Shown here: piece by piece, positions 30,438 through 40,523 of the stretch | Layout: each line of letters begins with the position of its first letter | How positions within the stretch are numbered: position 1 is the stretch's first letter | Source of the DNA: Acholoe squamosa | Lineage: Eukaryota > Annelida > Polychaeta > Phyllodocida > Polynoidae | Length of the DNA: 64,000 nucleotides | Direction of reading: 5' to 3' | NCBI GenBank assembly: GCA_949317995.1 | Contig: OX439041.1 | Coordinates: 8,258,001 to 8,322,000, forward strand | Made by a program: the position numbers and the translations under genes | The notes under the pieces: generated by a model | The model's database searches: none | Told to the model about the DNA's origin: nothing | Seen by the model: the letters and a program-made list of their open reading frames with translations, nothing else

Positions 30438-31218
30438 CCACCCCCACTAGACTATACCTAGGGTTAGGTGTAATTAACAAATACCTATTGTTTAGCTTTA
30501 TACAGTAATATCATACACAAATAGGTAAGTCTATATATACAGTTCGTATAGGATATAGAACATCTAGGGGCATTATAAATAATATGTACATAATGAGGCA
30601 TCGTCGCATATAACCCGAAGTAATGATAATTAATAATAACGAATAGGAAGTGGCGCCTTATGCACCATCGACCTATGGTGATATGTAGTAACAGTGTTAC
30701 AATGGTGTTATTATTATAAACGAGACGCATTAAAAAGTGGTAGACGAGTAATCAGGTGATATGAATAAAATTTTACAGTATTAACTAACCGACCCGAGGT
30801 GGGGTAGATAACCCGAGAAAAATTTTGTTTGTTTTAATTACAAGAATATAGATTTGGTATGAAAATATATTTATACAAAAATAATAATACTGATAAATAT
30901 AGGTGTCCTACCAGGGTAGCAGGATCACCCTTACAATATACCGGACTTCCGGCGAATCTGGAACGACTGGTTTCTGCAGCTCCATCCGGCGACATATGTG
31001 TGGTGGCAAGCCACGTTGCTGTTGTGATGTGCCCTGATGAAGATGGGAAGATGGAGCCCCGGGTAGGTGTGGTAGTCCTTTTTGGCGTGTCAGGTTTAGC
31101 GTCCATCTTCGCTGCAGGTTACGTTCCAGATATTAGGAGTCCAGCGTAAGGAACAGTGCCTCTGGCATATTAAATGCTTTTACCCTCGGGTACAAAGGAG
31201 ACACCGTCAGATGGACAC
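30438..31218 (-). other. 3' untranslated part and polypurine tract
   Basis: Between the stop of ORF3 and the 3' LTR. The minus-strand tract next to the LTR, AGTGGGGGTGG, is the likely plus-strand primer. The rest is A/T-rich with no gene; the plus-strand ORF at 30859-31149 looks incidental. Confidence 0.7.
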
Positions 31219-34053
31219 TTAAAGATCTTCCGGATCCGTGTCCATCTTCTCAGCCGACTCCACTGAGGCAGATGGAGCCGAGCTGCTACAGCTGCTCGCA
31301 GAGAGGGCCGCGGAAGCCTCGCTGGGCGTATCGCTCTCCAAGCTAAAGGCCCTCATCACCGCGGATGGACTGTCCATTGCCTCGGATGCTGGTGGAGCAA
31401 CCGTGGCAGTTGGAACAGTCCGGGTGACAGTAGGGGGCGGGAGCAGGAGAGCTGCCGGAACTGGCGGAGCAGCCGGGACCGGTGGAGTGGCCGGAACCGG
31501 TGGAGTAGCCAGGACCGGTGAGGCATCCGGTGGTACATCCGGTACGAAGATAAGGGACGACGGTAAGCCGTCCCACTCCTCCAGATGTTTCCCGAATGCC
31601 AGGAAAAACTTGAGGTCAGCCTCCTTGAACCTATGGATGTACCTGGCGTTTTCAGCTTGGTGAAACTCCTTAAGCTTTTCAGCTTCCTTCTGCTGACGCC
31701 GGCAGGATTCGAGAGCCTCCTGGACTCTGTCCTTCTCCAGCTGCCTGATCTTGTCTTCCTCCCTCTTCTGGATTTCGTATACCAGATTGAGGGTGGCTTC
31801 AGTCATCGCCCGCCAGTAGTCGACTGACTTCTGGCGGTGCAATGCCTGCCACTCCGCCATCAGTTCGTTCTGGATGTGAACCGTTTGGACATCTCGGTGG
31901 TCAACAAACGTGTTCGGATCCTGAAGACCTGACAGCGTATCCGAAATTAGCTCCATCAGGGGTACCCGAGGGCCCGTTGGTGGAGCTATGACTGGTGGAG
32001 GCGCGGTGGCTTCCACTGAGGCAGGCGGAGTACCTGCTGGAGGAGCAGACGGGCCCTCAACCGTTAAACCGCCCCGGCCTCGGCCACCACCCGGGGAAGC
32101 TCGGGTGGACTCCAGCCCACCACGGCCTCTACCACGGGGTTTGGTCCGGCCCAGGGAGGTAAGGACCTGCGACTCGGGTCCAGCTGGTCCCATAGCAGGG
32201 AACTTCGCCGCGTACTCACTATACGTGGGGCGCTTGTCGGAAGATCCCTCTCCGGCCCACCAAGATGAATACCCGGATGGGGGAGCGAAGAGTTCGCCCC
32301 CATCATCCTGGCTGCCAGAGGCTTCGCCCGGGCGTTGTTCCGCGGGTGCAGGTGTAGAGGTGGTGGCTGGAGTCACCGGTGTGGCTGCCTGGCTAACCGC
32401 CCTACGGGCCTGGTTGCTGGGCATATCCAGAGCCGAGACTTGTTGTCCCGACTCGCGACGATCAGCTGGGTTAGCTGGTCTTGGCTGGTCCTTGCCACCC
32501 GAAGGGCTCACGGACCGGTCTGCTCGGGTCCTCTTGGAAGCACCGGTAGCTGTTGTTGTGACTCCGCCGGGACCCTTCGAGCGGGCCTTGGCCTTCTCTC
32601 GCTTATCATCCCCTCGCCACTTTTTCACCTTCAGGTGCACCTCACTGGGCATCCCGAATTTCGTGGACGAGAAGTTGATTTGGAAGAAGGTCAACAAGTT
32701 GCCGCTCTTCCACGAGCAGAATCCGGTCTCGAATGCCTGCTCCTTGACGTCTTTAACGCTCAACGAGGCCCAGTTAGCTAGGAGCTCGTTGAAGCACTTG
32801 ATGGCTCGTTTCCTGGTTTTCTCCAGGCCGATGCCATGGGCCTTCTGCAAGTGCAGAGCCATGTCTCGGCGCCGGTGAGTGCTGAACGAGCCATCACAAT
32901 GTTTGCTCGGGCGGTCCCCAAGCACACACATCATCACAGGCTTGTGGTGCATGTGATGTTCAACAATGTGGCGAGCGAAGCGAGGCTTCGTCTCGAACAT
33001 CTTCTCACCCGTGAGAGCCAGCTGGCATGACTCGAATGGGCACCGTCGGCGGCTGCCGGTTGGTCCCCATTGGGTCATTGCCCACTGAACTTTCGTCCGG
33101 GCCTCGTAGCTGTAAATCGACCCCAATTTGGATTTCAGCTGATCAATCCAAATGAGGTAGAATTTACCTACAGGCGTATCCGAGGGGCCGGATTTCATCC
33201 ACTCCTCGTCATCGCTGTCACCGTCCTTATTGACGGCGCCGGGACACATGTAGTGGACCGTGTCGTAGGCACAGTCGGCGAAGCAGCGAGGAGTCCGTTC
33301 TTTGAACCCTTCGGCTGCATTCTTCCACATCCATTTCTGATTGTCGTCCTTCTTGACATCCGTGGTCATCTCTTCCCACGTTGTCACGGACTCCAAATCA
33401 GATTTGGCCGACTCGGGCAGTTCTGGATCGCTGTCGCTATCCTCACTGTCCGTGTAGATACCAGCTCCCCTACGGCTCGCTCGGCTGGTGGTAGTGGTAC
33501 CAGCCGAAGCCTTGGCAGAGGATTTGGCGCCTTTTCCGCTGGTGCTGGCAGTGGAAGCTACAGCCGAGGTGGCTACTGTGGTGGTTGAGGGTGTGGTGGT
33601 GGAGGCGGGCGCCTTCGGCTGACCCTTACCCCTCGGCTTGGTGGGGGGTGTGGGCTCTGCCGGAGACGCTTTCGCTCCGCTCTTCTTCTTCCGGCGCTGT
33701 ACCTTGGTGGGCTGCGCCGGCATCTCAGGACTGGAATCCGACTCCCGTGGATTCCTGTCCTCTGTACGAGGGCTCCTTCTTCCGCTGACCGGGGAGTCAG
33801 AGTCGGAAGAGACCTTGGCTTTTTGTTGGGCCTGCTGTTTGCGATGGGCCCGGCGAGCTGCGGTGAGCTCCTTCTGCTGCTTGGCAAGCTCGGCTCGCTT
33901 TGCCTCCACAGCAGCCTGCTGGCGCGAGATGTCCTCTTCCGAGATCTCGCCAGGTGCCTCCGGGATGTCGGCAGCTGGGTCGGTCTCGGTTGTGGACCTC
34001 TCGACGGCGATGCGGACATCCTCAGCCTCCAGATCGCTCTCGGTGAGAGGACC
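31219..34053 (-). CDS. ORF3, downstream part: C2H2 zinc-finger protein of the gypsy element
   Basis: I do not recognise the family. Reading in this frame starts to make sense just after a TAA at 34054-34056, where the upstream ORF3 frame needs a -1 shift. It begins acidic (ESDLEAEDVRIAV), then a Lys/Glu coil (AKRAELAKQQKEL), a Ser/Lys/Pro-rich stretch, an acidic patch (DSEDSDSD) and a folded Trp-rich part. Two C2H2-like clusters follow: CPFESC with HIVEHH, and CVLGDRPSKHC with HLQKAH. After a Gly/Pro-rich linker comes a coil and a Pro/Ala/Ser-rich tail ending DTDPEDL. There is no signal peptide or membrane span, so it is not an env. A nucleic-acid-binding accessory role is inference only. Confidence 0.6.
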   Translation of the reverse strand, partial: GPLTESDLEAEDVRIAVERSTTETDPAADIPEAPGEISEEDISRQQAAVEAKRAELAKQQKELTAARRAHRKQQAQQKAKVSSDSDSPVSGRRSPRTEDRNPRESDSSPEMPAQPTKVQRRKKKSGAKASPAEPTPPTKPRGKGQPKAPASTTTPSTTTVATSAVASTASTSGKGAKSSAKASAGTTTTSRASRRGAGIYTDSEDSDSDPELPESAKSDLESVTTWEEMTTDVKKDDNQKWMWKNAAEGFKERTPRCFADCAYDTVHYMCPGAVNKDGDSDDEEWMKSGPSDTPVGKFYLIWIDQLKSKLGSIYSYEARTKVQWAMTQWGPTGSRRRCPFESCQLALTGEKMFETKPRFARHIVEHHMHHKPVMMCVLGDRPSKHCDGSFSTHRRRDMALHLQKAHGIGLEKTRKRAIKCFNELLANWASLSVKDVKEQAFETGFCSWKSGNLLTFFQINFSSTKFGMPSEVHLKVKKWRGDDKREKAKARSKGPGGVTTTATGASKRTRADRSVSPSGGKDQPRPANPADRRESGQQVSALDMPSNQARRAVSQAATPVTPATTSTPAPAEQRPGEASGSQDDGGELFAPPSGYSSWWAGEGSSDKRPTYSEYAAKFPAMGPAGPESQVLTSLGRTKPRGRGRGGLESTRASPGGGRGRGGLTVEGPSAPPAGTPPASVEATAPPPVIAPPTGPRVPLMELISDTLSGLQDPNTFVDHRDVQTVHIQNELMAEWQALHRQKSVDYWRAMTEATLNLVYEIQKREEDKIRQLEKDRVQEALESCRRQQKEAEKLKEFHQAENARYIHRFKEADLKFFLAFGKHLEEWDGLPSSLIFVPDVPPDASPVLATPPVPATPPVPAAPPVPAALLLPPPTVTRTVPTATVAPPASEAMDSPSAVMRAFSLESDTPSEASAALSASSCSSSAPSASVESAEKMDTDPEDL

Positions 34054-34733
34054 TTAGGCGCTGGTTTACGGGTCAATCGCTTGACCCGGTCGGTTTCCAC
34101 CGACGACAAGGTGACTGTGGAGTCTGTATCCATGTCGGATTCAGACTCCCTTAACTCCGAGGCCTTTCGGGTGATGCCCTCGGAGATCAACACAGCTCGG
34201 GCCAGACTCTCGTTGACCGCCATCTTCTCCGCTAACTTCAGGTAGTTGCGAAGCCAAGAGACTGGCATATTGTCAGCCAACTCGTCACTGCACGAGTCCA
34301 TTACCAGAGTCTTGAAATCATCTGGTATGGGCTCGGGCACGCCCTGCTCCACCGCCATTGGTCCGCATCCGAACATGGAGGCGTGCATGGGGATGTAGGT
34401 CCCCCAGGAAGTGTACACAACACCGGCCTCGCGATCGACGTGTGCCATACGTTCGATCCGAGTCTTGAATCCCGGAGGATACATTGGAATGTCCAGGACA
34501 TCCACTTTGCTACCCGAAGCGGCTGCTGCAGACGAGCGCTCCGGGCGTGGTGGTGGTGGAGGTGGCATCCTCTCCCGGTCGGTGGCCTCGGCCATAGCCG
34601 AGAGCGTCCGGGTGGCCTCCTCTGTCGAAGAATCCATAGATTCCTCGACCCGAGACGGGACCTTCGGGTCCTCGCCTAGCTCCAACAGAACGTTGGCAGT
34701 CTGACGCGCGGCGTCGATCGTCCCCTGTGCCAT
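34054..34733 (-). CDS. ORF3, upstream part
   Basis: ATG at 34733 sits in a strong Kozak context (GCCATGG); the frame is open further upstream, but only to a TTG at 34820. About 227 residues are credible: an Ala/Glu helix, a Pro run with Arg (PPPPPPRPERSS), a globular part containing VYTSWGTYIPMHASMFG, and a Ser/Asp-rich end. Beyond 34053 this frame turns into Arg/Ser/Pro nonsense while the -1 frame becomes protein-like. A single-base deletion or a frameshift event therefore joins this part to 31219-34053. No function assigned. Confidence 0.55.
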
Positions 34734-34820
34734 GGCACTGAAGACGACTTCCAAATAATTTGGCGTCTGTGTTGGACTCCTCCCGAAGGATTCGTCCAAC
34801 AAAAGGTAGGCGTTAGGCAA

Positions 34821-35244
34821 GCTAACCGACAGCTAGGGGCCTGTAAAACTGCCAACACTAACTAGAGCAAAAACGGGTGGCGTCTAACCACCACGAGTCC
34901 GCTCTAGTTATGACCAGTATGACGTCACGCATCTTGCCTCGCGAGATCCCGCCGTGGCTATCCGGTGACCTAATTCCGAGCTTTCCCGCCGCACCCGCGG
35001 CGCCACCTAGGGAACTAGATCCGAACTAACATTCGACTCGACATGCGAGACGTGGCCTACCACCCGAGTGCTATCTGCTGGAGTTTGGCGGTGTATACAA
35101 CGCTTCAAAGCGAATGTACCGGTTAATCCGACCGCCGCTCACGGGATACAGCTCCCTGGGGAGGGCACGTCCGGCATCTCCAGCCGTGGAACGTATGTTA
35201 CCCGCCTATGGCGGACAACACGCAGCAGCTCGTTGTGTACTGAG
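34821..35244 (-). other. Spacer between integrase and ORF3
   Basis: 424 bases without a credible ORF. It may hold the splice site or internal promoter needed to express ORF3, but I see no decisive signal. Confidence 0.5.
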
Positions 35245-37119
35245 TTAGGTTACGGCAGACCTCAACCGGGGACTGCGTCTAACGCCTTCGGTTAGCCTTT
35301 TATTTTTCCCGGCTTTACGTACGGCCCTTTCCGGATTCCGCTTAGCCACTGCGGGCACCTTCCCATACGTAATGCCTTCACTCAGCGAGACATTCTTTCT
35401 TTTCTTACGATTAGGTCGTTTCCTGGCCTTCGTCTTCTTTTTCACCATACCCTCGTCTCCCGGCGTCTTTCTCGGCCGGCCTCTAGGGCGTTTCGTCGGT
35501 ACTACCACGCTCGGTCCACTAGGGACAGATACAGGTGGTTTGTAGCCGAACTCCCTCTCCGCCTCTTCGCGTCCCTTCCAGGGCCAAAGTTTTCCGACAT
35601 TTGTCTTCCATTTCCTTCCAGTTAGGCAGTCCTCCATCATCACCGTGGACTCGGAGATGACACGAATTATTTTAAACGGACCTTCCCAAGGCGTTACGAG
35701 CTTCAGCTTCTCTAGCGGCTCATAATACCTTAGGACTTTGTCCCCTACATTAAAACGAATTCGTTTAGCATTGGTGTCATAACCCACCTTCTGCCACTTC
35801 GCACTCTTCAGCAGTTCTTTACAAACGGCCTCGTATGTCTGTTTGAACCTGTCCCTTAATGACTCCACAAACAACACAGTGCAGGGCGCCTCCGGGTCTA
35901 TGCCAACCACTCCATACACTAAGTCGGCGGGCATTATGATGTCCTCGCCGAACACTAGCAGGTTGGGAGTGCAATTAGTGGATGAATGGACAGTGTTGTT
36001 GTAGGCATGTACCACAAACTCACACTGTTCATCCCAGTCGTCCTGGTGCGTATTGACTAGGGGCTTTAGCACTTGTATGAGGGTTCTGTTGAAACGCTCT
36101 ACCTGCCCATCCGACTGTGGTCGGTATGGGTTTGTTCGGGTCTTGCAAATGGCTAGGTAATGGCACATTTCCTGCCATAGCTCCGACTCGAACTCCCTTC
36201 CTTGGTCGCTGTGCATCATAAGGGGAACACCCAAATGTAGCACCCAGCCTTTCACAAATGCCTCCGCACACGTGGCGGCTTTGTGGTTAGGAAGGGGGAA
36301 CACCCGAGTGTACTTGGTATAATAGTCGGTTACGACCATCATACAAGTATTATCTCGGGGCGTCGTTTTAATTCCGCTGATGATATCTATCGCCACTCGA
36401 GCGAATCTGATACCAAACAATTCCTGGGATAGGGGTTGCTTACCCAGGCCGGGTCCCGGCTTGTTTTTACAGCAATCTGGGCAAGTGGCGATCCACCGAA
36501 GCAGGTCGCCTCTCATACCGGGCCAGTAGTAACGCCTTTGTAGGCGCTCTATTGACCTTTTCTTACCGAAATGGCCACTTGTTTGATGGCCATGGCAATA
36601 ATACATGATATCCCTCCTCATCGGGGTGGGTATCACTATTTGCAACAGCCTACCATTGGTGGGAGTTGTCTTCCACCTGCACAGTATGCCGTCTCGGATC
36701 TCTAGCTCGGTCCATTGGGCTAGCAACCGCCTCGCCTCCCTATCTTCTAGGGATACTAGCGGCCTTGCCGGTTTAATACCTGACCGTAGGTATTCCATTA
36801 TGCGCGCAGTGGTGGGATCCGACTGTTGGAACTTCTTGATGGTCTCCGGGGACCAATCAAGATAGGTACACACAGCCTCCTCCCAGGGGATACGGGGGGT
36901 GGTATGATTAAATACCAACCCGGCTACCACAGCATTGTGGGCCCCGCAGTCATCACAAGTGGCATTTTGGCACCTTCGGATGGGTCGTCTCGACAAGGCA
37001 TCCGCATTAATATGTTTAGTACCGGGTCGGTGCTCTATTTGCTTATGCTCTAATCCGAATTCGGATAGGTGAGCTAACCATCGTCCTATCATCCCCTCGG
37101 CGTCCTTAAAGTTAAGGAG
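35245..37119 (-). CDS. pol: Gypsy integrase (with RNase H end)
   Basis: Continues in phase with the PR-RT frame after an in-frame TAG at 37120-37122. It opens with the end of RNase H and a tether (ADALSRRP). The zinc-binding domain shows HQTSGHFG and CPDCC, and the catalytic core has D in VAIDIISG, D in MHSDQGREF and E in DGQVERFN. A GPF module (WEGPFKIIRV) follows. The basic C-terminus contains RPRGRPRKTP, an AT-hook-like motif, and then a very Lys/Arg-rich tail. It joins cDNA to chromosomal DNA. The core looks intact, but the upstream stop would prevent normal synthesis. Confidence 0.88.
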   Translation of the reverse strand, partial: LLNFKDAEGMIGRWLAHLSEFGLEHKQIEHRPGTKHINADALSRRPIRRCQNATCDDCGAHNAVVAGLVFNHTTPRIPWEEAVCTYLDWSPETIKKFQQSDPTTARIMEYLRSGIKPARPLVSLEDREARRLLAQWTELEIRDGILCRWKTTPTNGRLLQIVIPTPMRRDIMYYCHGHQTSGHFGKKRSIERLQRRYYWPGMRGDLLRWIATCPDCCKNKPGPGLGKQPLSQELFGIRFARVAIDIISGIKTTPRDNTCMMVVTDYYTKYTRVFPLPNHKAATCAEAFVKGWVLHLGVPLMMHSDQGREFESELWQEMCHYLAICKTRTNPYRPQSDGQVERFNRTLIQVLKPLVNTHQDDWDEQCEFVVHAYNNTVHSSTNCTPNLLVFGEDIIMPADLVYGVVGIDPEAPCTVLFVESLRDRFKQTYEAVCKELLKSAKWQKVGYDTNAKRIRFNVGDKVLRYYEPLEKLKLVTPWEGPFKIIRVISESTVMMEDCLTGRKWKTNVGKLWPWKGREEAEREFGYKPPVSVPSGPSVVVPTKRPRGRPRKTPGDEGMVKKKTKARKRPNRKKRKNVSLSEGITYGKVPAVAKRNPERAVRKAGKNKRLTEGVRRSPRLRSAVT

Positions 37120-39480
37120 CTACCTAAGAGACGAATGGTCGGTTCTTAAAGTAAAGTCACTTCCCCAAAGGAAATGCTTGAACTTCTTCGTATACACCAC
37201 CACAGCGAGGAGCTCTCGCTTGGTGGTACAATAGTTTTGTTGTGTCTTGCTTAACGTGTTGCTAGCAAATGCTATTGGCACTTCGACTCCCCCTTGGACC
37301 TGAGAGAGAGCTGCCCCAATTGCATCATTGCTCGCATCGGTGTCTAAGATGAAATGTCCCTCGGGAGTGGGATATTTCAACACGGGTGTATTCCTAAACA
37401 AATCTTTTATTTTGTTAAAAGATTCTTCTTGCTCGCTGGTCCATGGGAATGGGTCCCGTGCCCTACCCGGAGTCCAGTGAGCTAAACACTGCATGGGGAA
37501 GCTCACACGAGAGTAATTTGGTATGAAATCACGATAATAGGAACAGAATCCTAAAAATGATCTCACCTCCTTAGCACTCGTAGGTCTTTCCCAATTTTCT
37601 ACAGCTTCCAATTTTTCCGGATCTGCACTCACCCCGTTAGGAGTAATGATCCTTCCCAAGTATGTAATGGTTTTCTTAAACAAATTACACTTCTTGGGTT
37701 TAAGTTTAAGACCGTTTGATAGTATCTGGTCGAGGACTAATTGCAGATTCGCCAGGCATTGCTTGAAGGACTTGCCGAACACGACCACATCGTCCAAGTA
37801 AACCAGGCATTTCTTCCACAAAAGATCACTCAGTAAGGATTCCATCATAGCCTCGAATGTAGTGGGGGCGTTACACAATCCGAAGGGTAAGACATTATAC
37901 TCGAATAGCCCCATATGACTGGAGAATGCTGTCTTCTCCTTGTCATCGGGGTGCATCGGTATTTGCCAATACCCGGACTGTAAATCCAAGGTACAGAACC
38001 ATTGGTTTCCGCCCAAGCTATCTAAAGTCTCGTCTATCCTTGGTAAAGGATACGAGTTCTTCTTTGTTATACCATTCAGTTTCCGGTAGTCAACACAAAA
38101 GCGGATTGTACCGTCTTTCTTAGTGGTCATACAAACAGGGCTGGACCAGGGACTCGAGCTAGGCACGATTACCCCTAGGTCTAACTGTTTTTGTATTTCC
38201 TCTTCGCAAATTAACTTCTTCTTTAGAGGAAGTCTACGATACGGAATTTTAAAAGGTTTCTCGTTGCCCACATCTATGGTGTGCAACACCTTATCGGATC
38301 TACCCACCGGTCCTCCCTCCCTACCGAAAGCACTCTCGTACTTTTGTAGGAGTTTCGCCAGGCAATCCGTATCCTCCGTATTCTCTAAATCAGACTGATC
38401 AATCAGCTTTTGAAATTCTTCATCCAAAGGATGCTTACTAACAGGGTTCAGTGGTTTATTGAATTTGGCCTCGGCGACATGTTCTACCGAGCTCATCCTC
38501 CCAATACAGTCGCCTCGCCTCAAATAGACTACTGAACCACTTCGGTTAGTCATGGGTAATACAGTCCAAGCTGCATTAGCCACTAATGTATCCACTGAGT
38601 CTAACCCGACGCTCGACAAGTACACCGTATCGGGTTCATAGACTCCAGTTTCATTCCTTTGAGCCATGGACCCGCCACAAAGGACATCGCAAGTGGTACC
38701 CGGTGGGATCTTCACCGTATGTATCACTGATGCGACCGAAGACACCTGTCTCAATACGCATTGGACATGCAAGCCATACGGGTTCCGTATACTCATCATA
38801 CCGTCCCTCGGGTCCAAGACGGCCCCGTATAAGCTTGCAAAATCCAGTCCGAGGATTCCGTCATCACTAACCTCTGCTATAGTCGGCGAAAGAACAAATT
38901 CTTTGCCTCCTATACGGATAGGCATAAACGTCCTACCAAATGTACGCATGCTGCTTCCGTCGGCCGTGCAAGCATTTACCCCCGTTTTGAGGTTCTCATG
39001 GCTGCTGGCCACCGAGTCGAAAAACCTTTTGGACACACAGGAGTGGCTAGCTCCGGTATCCACCAAGAATTCTCCTACCCGGCCTTCCACAGATATGGGT
39101 ACATACCACCGTCTCCCCCCTAAGGGTGAGGGGTTACTGGTAAACTGGCGAAAGTCTCCCGAATCACCAAGATTCAATCCGAGTCCTCTCAGGAATTCCA
39201 GACACGGATGACTTGGGGGAAGGCGTGTCCCACACACTCGGATCAACTCTTTGATCCATCCTTCCTCTCCCCTAGTGCGGCCACTCGCCTCCATATGTTC
39301 ACTCTCATACATACAAACACTAGGGTCCCCGGCCCCGGCCAAGGTGCAGGGGTGCGCACCCCCGGCCACCCTGCCTCCAGGTGTAATTGATTCGAAATCT
39401 TCCACCGGGTCACCCCCGGTAGCATTTTGGCATTCGTTCTTCCTTGGGGTCGTATCAGATGCCGTTGATACAACCCCCAC
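37120..39480 (-). CDS. pol: Gypsy protease-reverse transcriptase-RNase H (truncated by TAG)
   Basis: The frame has no useful ATG. It overlaps the end of gag in the -1 frame around GTGGAAAACTAG (about 39480-39491), so it is probably made by -1 frameshifting. The protease has FLVDTGASHSC, the reverse transcriptase CTLDLQSGYWQ and VYLDDVVVFG with both aspartates, and RNase H FILDTDASNDAIGAAL and the TDHSSLR region. The TAG at 37120-37122 follows that region directly, at a position that is normally tryptophan in gypsy RNase H, so the chain ends about 40 residues early. Otherwise the frame is clean. Confidence 0.9.
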   Translation of the reverse strand: MGVVSTASDTTPRKNECQNATGGDPVEDFESITPGGRVAGGAHPCTLAGAGDPSVCMYESEHMEASGRTRGEEGWIKELIRVCGTRLPPSHPCLEFLRGLGLNLGDSGDFRQFTSNPSPLGGRRWYVPISVEGRVGEFLVDTGASHSCVSKRFFDSVASSHENLKTGVNACTADGSSMRTFGRTFMPIRIGGKEFVLSPTIAEVSDDGILGLDFASLYGAVLDPRDGMMSIRNPYGLHVQCVLRQVSSVASVIHTVKIPPGTTCDVLCGGSMAQRNETGVYEPDTVYLSSVGLDSVDTLVANAAWTVLPMTNRSGSVVYLRRGDCIGRMSSVEHVAEAKFNKPLNPVSKHPLDEEFQKLIDQSDLENTEDTDCLAKLLQKYESAFGREGGPVGRSDKVLHTIDVGNEKPFKIPYRRLPLKKKLICEEEIQKQLDLGVIVPSSSPWSSPVCMTTKKDGTIRFCVDYRKLNGITKKNSYPLPRIDETLDSLGGNQWFCTLDLQSGYWQIPMHPDDKEKTAFSSHMGLFEYNVLPFGLCNAPTTFEAMMESLLSDLLWKKCLVYLDDVVVFGKSFKQCLANLQLVLDQILSNGLKLKPKKCNLFKKTITYLGRIITPNGVSADPEKLEAVENWERPTSAKEVRSFLGFCSYYRDFIPNYSRVSFPMQCLAHWTPGRARDPFPWTSEQEESFNKIKDLFRNTPVLKYPTPEGHFILDTDASNDAIGAALSQVQGGVEVPIAFASNTLSKTQQNYCTTKRELLAVVVYTKKFKHFLWGSDFTLRTDHSSLR

Positions 39481-40523
39481 TAGTTTTCCACGTCAGTGGA
39501 ATCCGTAGTGTTCTCCCTTCCTTCGCCATTGTCTTCGGCTTCATAGAAGGCAGCCATTACCGGTTTAGCAGCGGTACACTCAGATGAATAGTGTCCCATG
39601 CGCTGGCACCTGAAACACTTTACAGTTCGGCGATCCACTCGGGGTCTCTGCCGACTGGCTTGGATGGCATCTGTAATTTTCTTACACATGTCCTCCATAA
39701 GTTTGGTCATGTCTGGGGACTGACCCTTCACCTTTTCGGCGCTTACGAAAGGTTTGGATGCCTTCTCACTGGCCTTCGGGTCACTCTTGACCTCGGGTGG
39801 TGGTCTAGAGTCCCTTGGCTTATTGAGAGTTTTCCTTGGAATATACTTCCTACCTGTAGTATTCTTCCTTAATTGAACCGAACAGAAGGTTCCGTCCTCC
39901 TGTTCGATGTCAATCAATTCGAAATCGTCTGAGGGAGCTTGCGCCTCAGACTGCTGGACTACTGACACCAGAGGAGCCGAGCTGCTGGCATTCGGTATGT
40001 CTCCAGCTAACATCGTTCGCTTCTTCACGGCCATATCTATACCATTAAATATGTTGTGAAGCGTTACGCCTTCTTTCCAGGCATCCCTGGCAGCAATCTG
40101 CTCATCTCGGTCTCTCAGACCCTTGACGAATTGTGTAATCAAATCGTCCATATACCAGTCCTGGTTTTCAGTACCGGGTCTGGCCTTGCTTAGCAGGGCA
40201 TGGAGCTCCATACTGTATGCTCGGAAAGCTTCGTTAGGCTTCTGTGTACGTTTCTTGAAACGGACCATCGGGTCCTCCTTGACCATGTTGCATAACAGTC
40301 CACTAGCAGATTCTACCAACTGCTCAAAACTTCCAACGAGACCATACCAGGTCCACCATTGCTCTACAGCCATGCGACCTGGGCCGCCTTTCAGACATCT
40401 TACCAGATGTGGCTTGGCCTCGTATGGGGTCCACCCATTACAATTCATCACATCGATGAAGTCTTCAAACCACTCTTTCCATGGTCGAGTACCGTCATAT
40501 TCTTTTGGAATAACGGCTACCCT
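39480..40523 (-). CDS. gag: Gypsy Gag capsid-nucleocapsid part (after in-frame TGA)
   Basis: In phase with the upstream Gag frame, separated from it only by the TGA at 40524-40526. It contains the retrotransposon Gag fold (KEWFEDFIDVM through about WKEGVTLHNIF) and one CCHC knuckle, CFRCQRMGHYSSEC. It ends TDVEN with TAG at 39480-39482, preceded by the heptamer GGAAAAC. It would form the particle core and bind RNA. Without suppression of the TGA it could be reached only by internal initiation (first ATG at about 40454). Confidence 0.85.
   Translation of the reverse strand, partial: RVAVIPKEYDGTRPWKEWFEDFIDVMNCNGWTPYEAKPHLVRCLKGGPGRMAVEQWWTWYGLVGSFEQLVESASGLLCNMVKEDPMVRFKKRTQKPNEAFRAYSMELHALLSKARPGTENQDWYMDDLITQFVKGLRDRDEQIAARDAWKEGVTLHNIFNGIDMAVKKRTMLAGDIPNASSSAPLVSVVQQSEAQAPSDDFELIDIEQEDGTFCSVQLRKNTTGRKYIPRKTLNKPRDSRPPPEVKSDPKASEKASKPFVSAEKVKGQSPDMTKLMEDMCKKITDAIQASRQRPRVDRRTVKCFRCQRMGHYSSECTAAKPVMAAFYEAEDNGEGRENTTDSTDVEN

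Noticed and set aside
33573-34053. C-terminal extension of the upstream ORF3 frame (Arg/Ser/Pro-rich)
   Set aside because: Composition turns random-like exactly where the other frame becomes structured, so it is an overlapping shadow.
31238-34704. Several plus-strand ORFs of 60-296 codons opposite ORF3
   Set aside because: They are complementary-strand shadows in GC-rich coding DNA.
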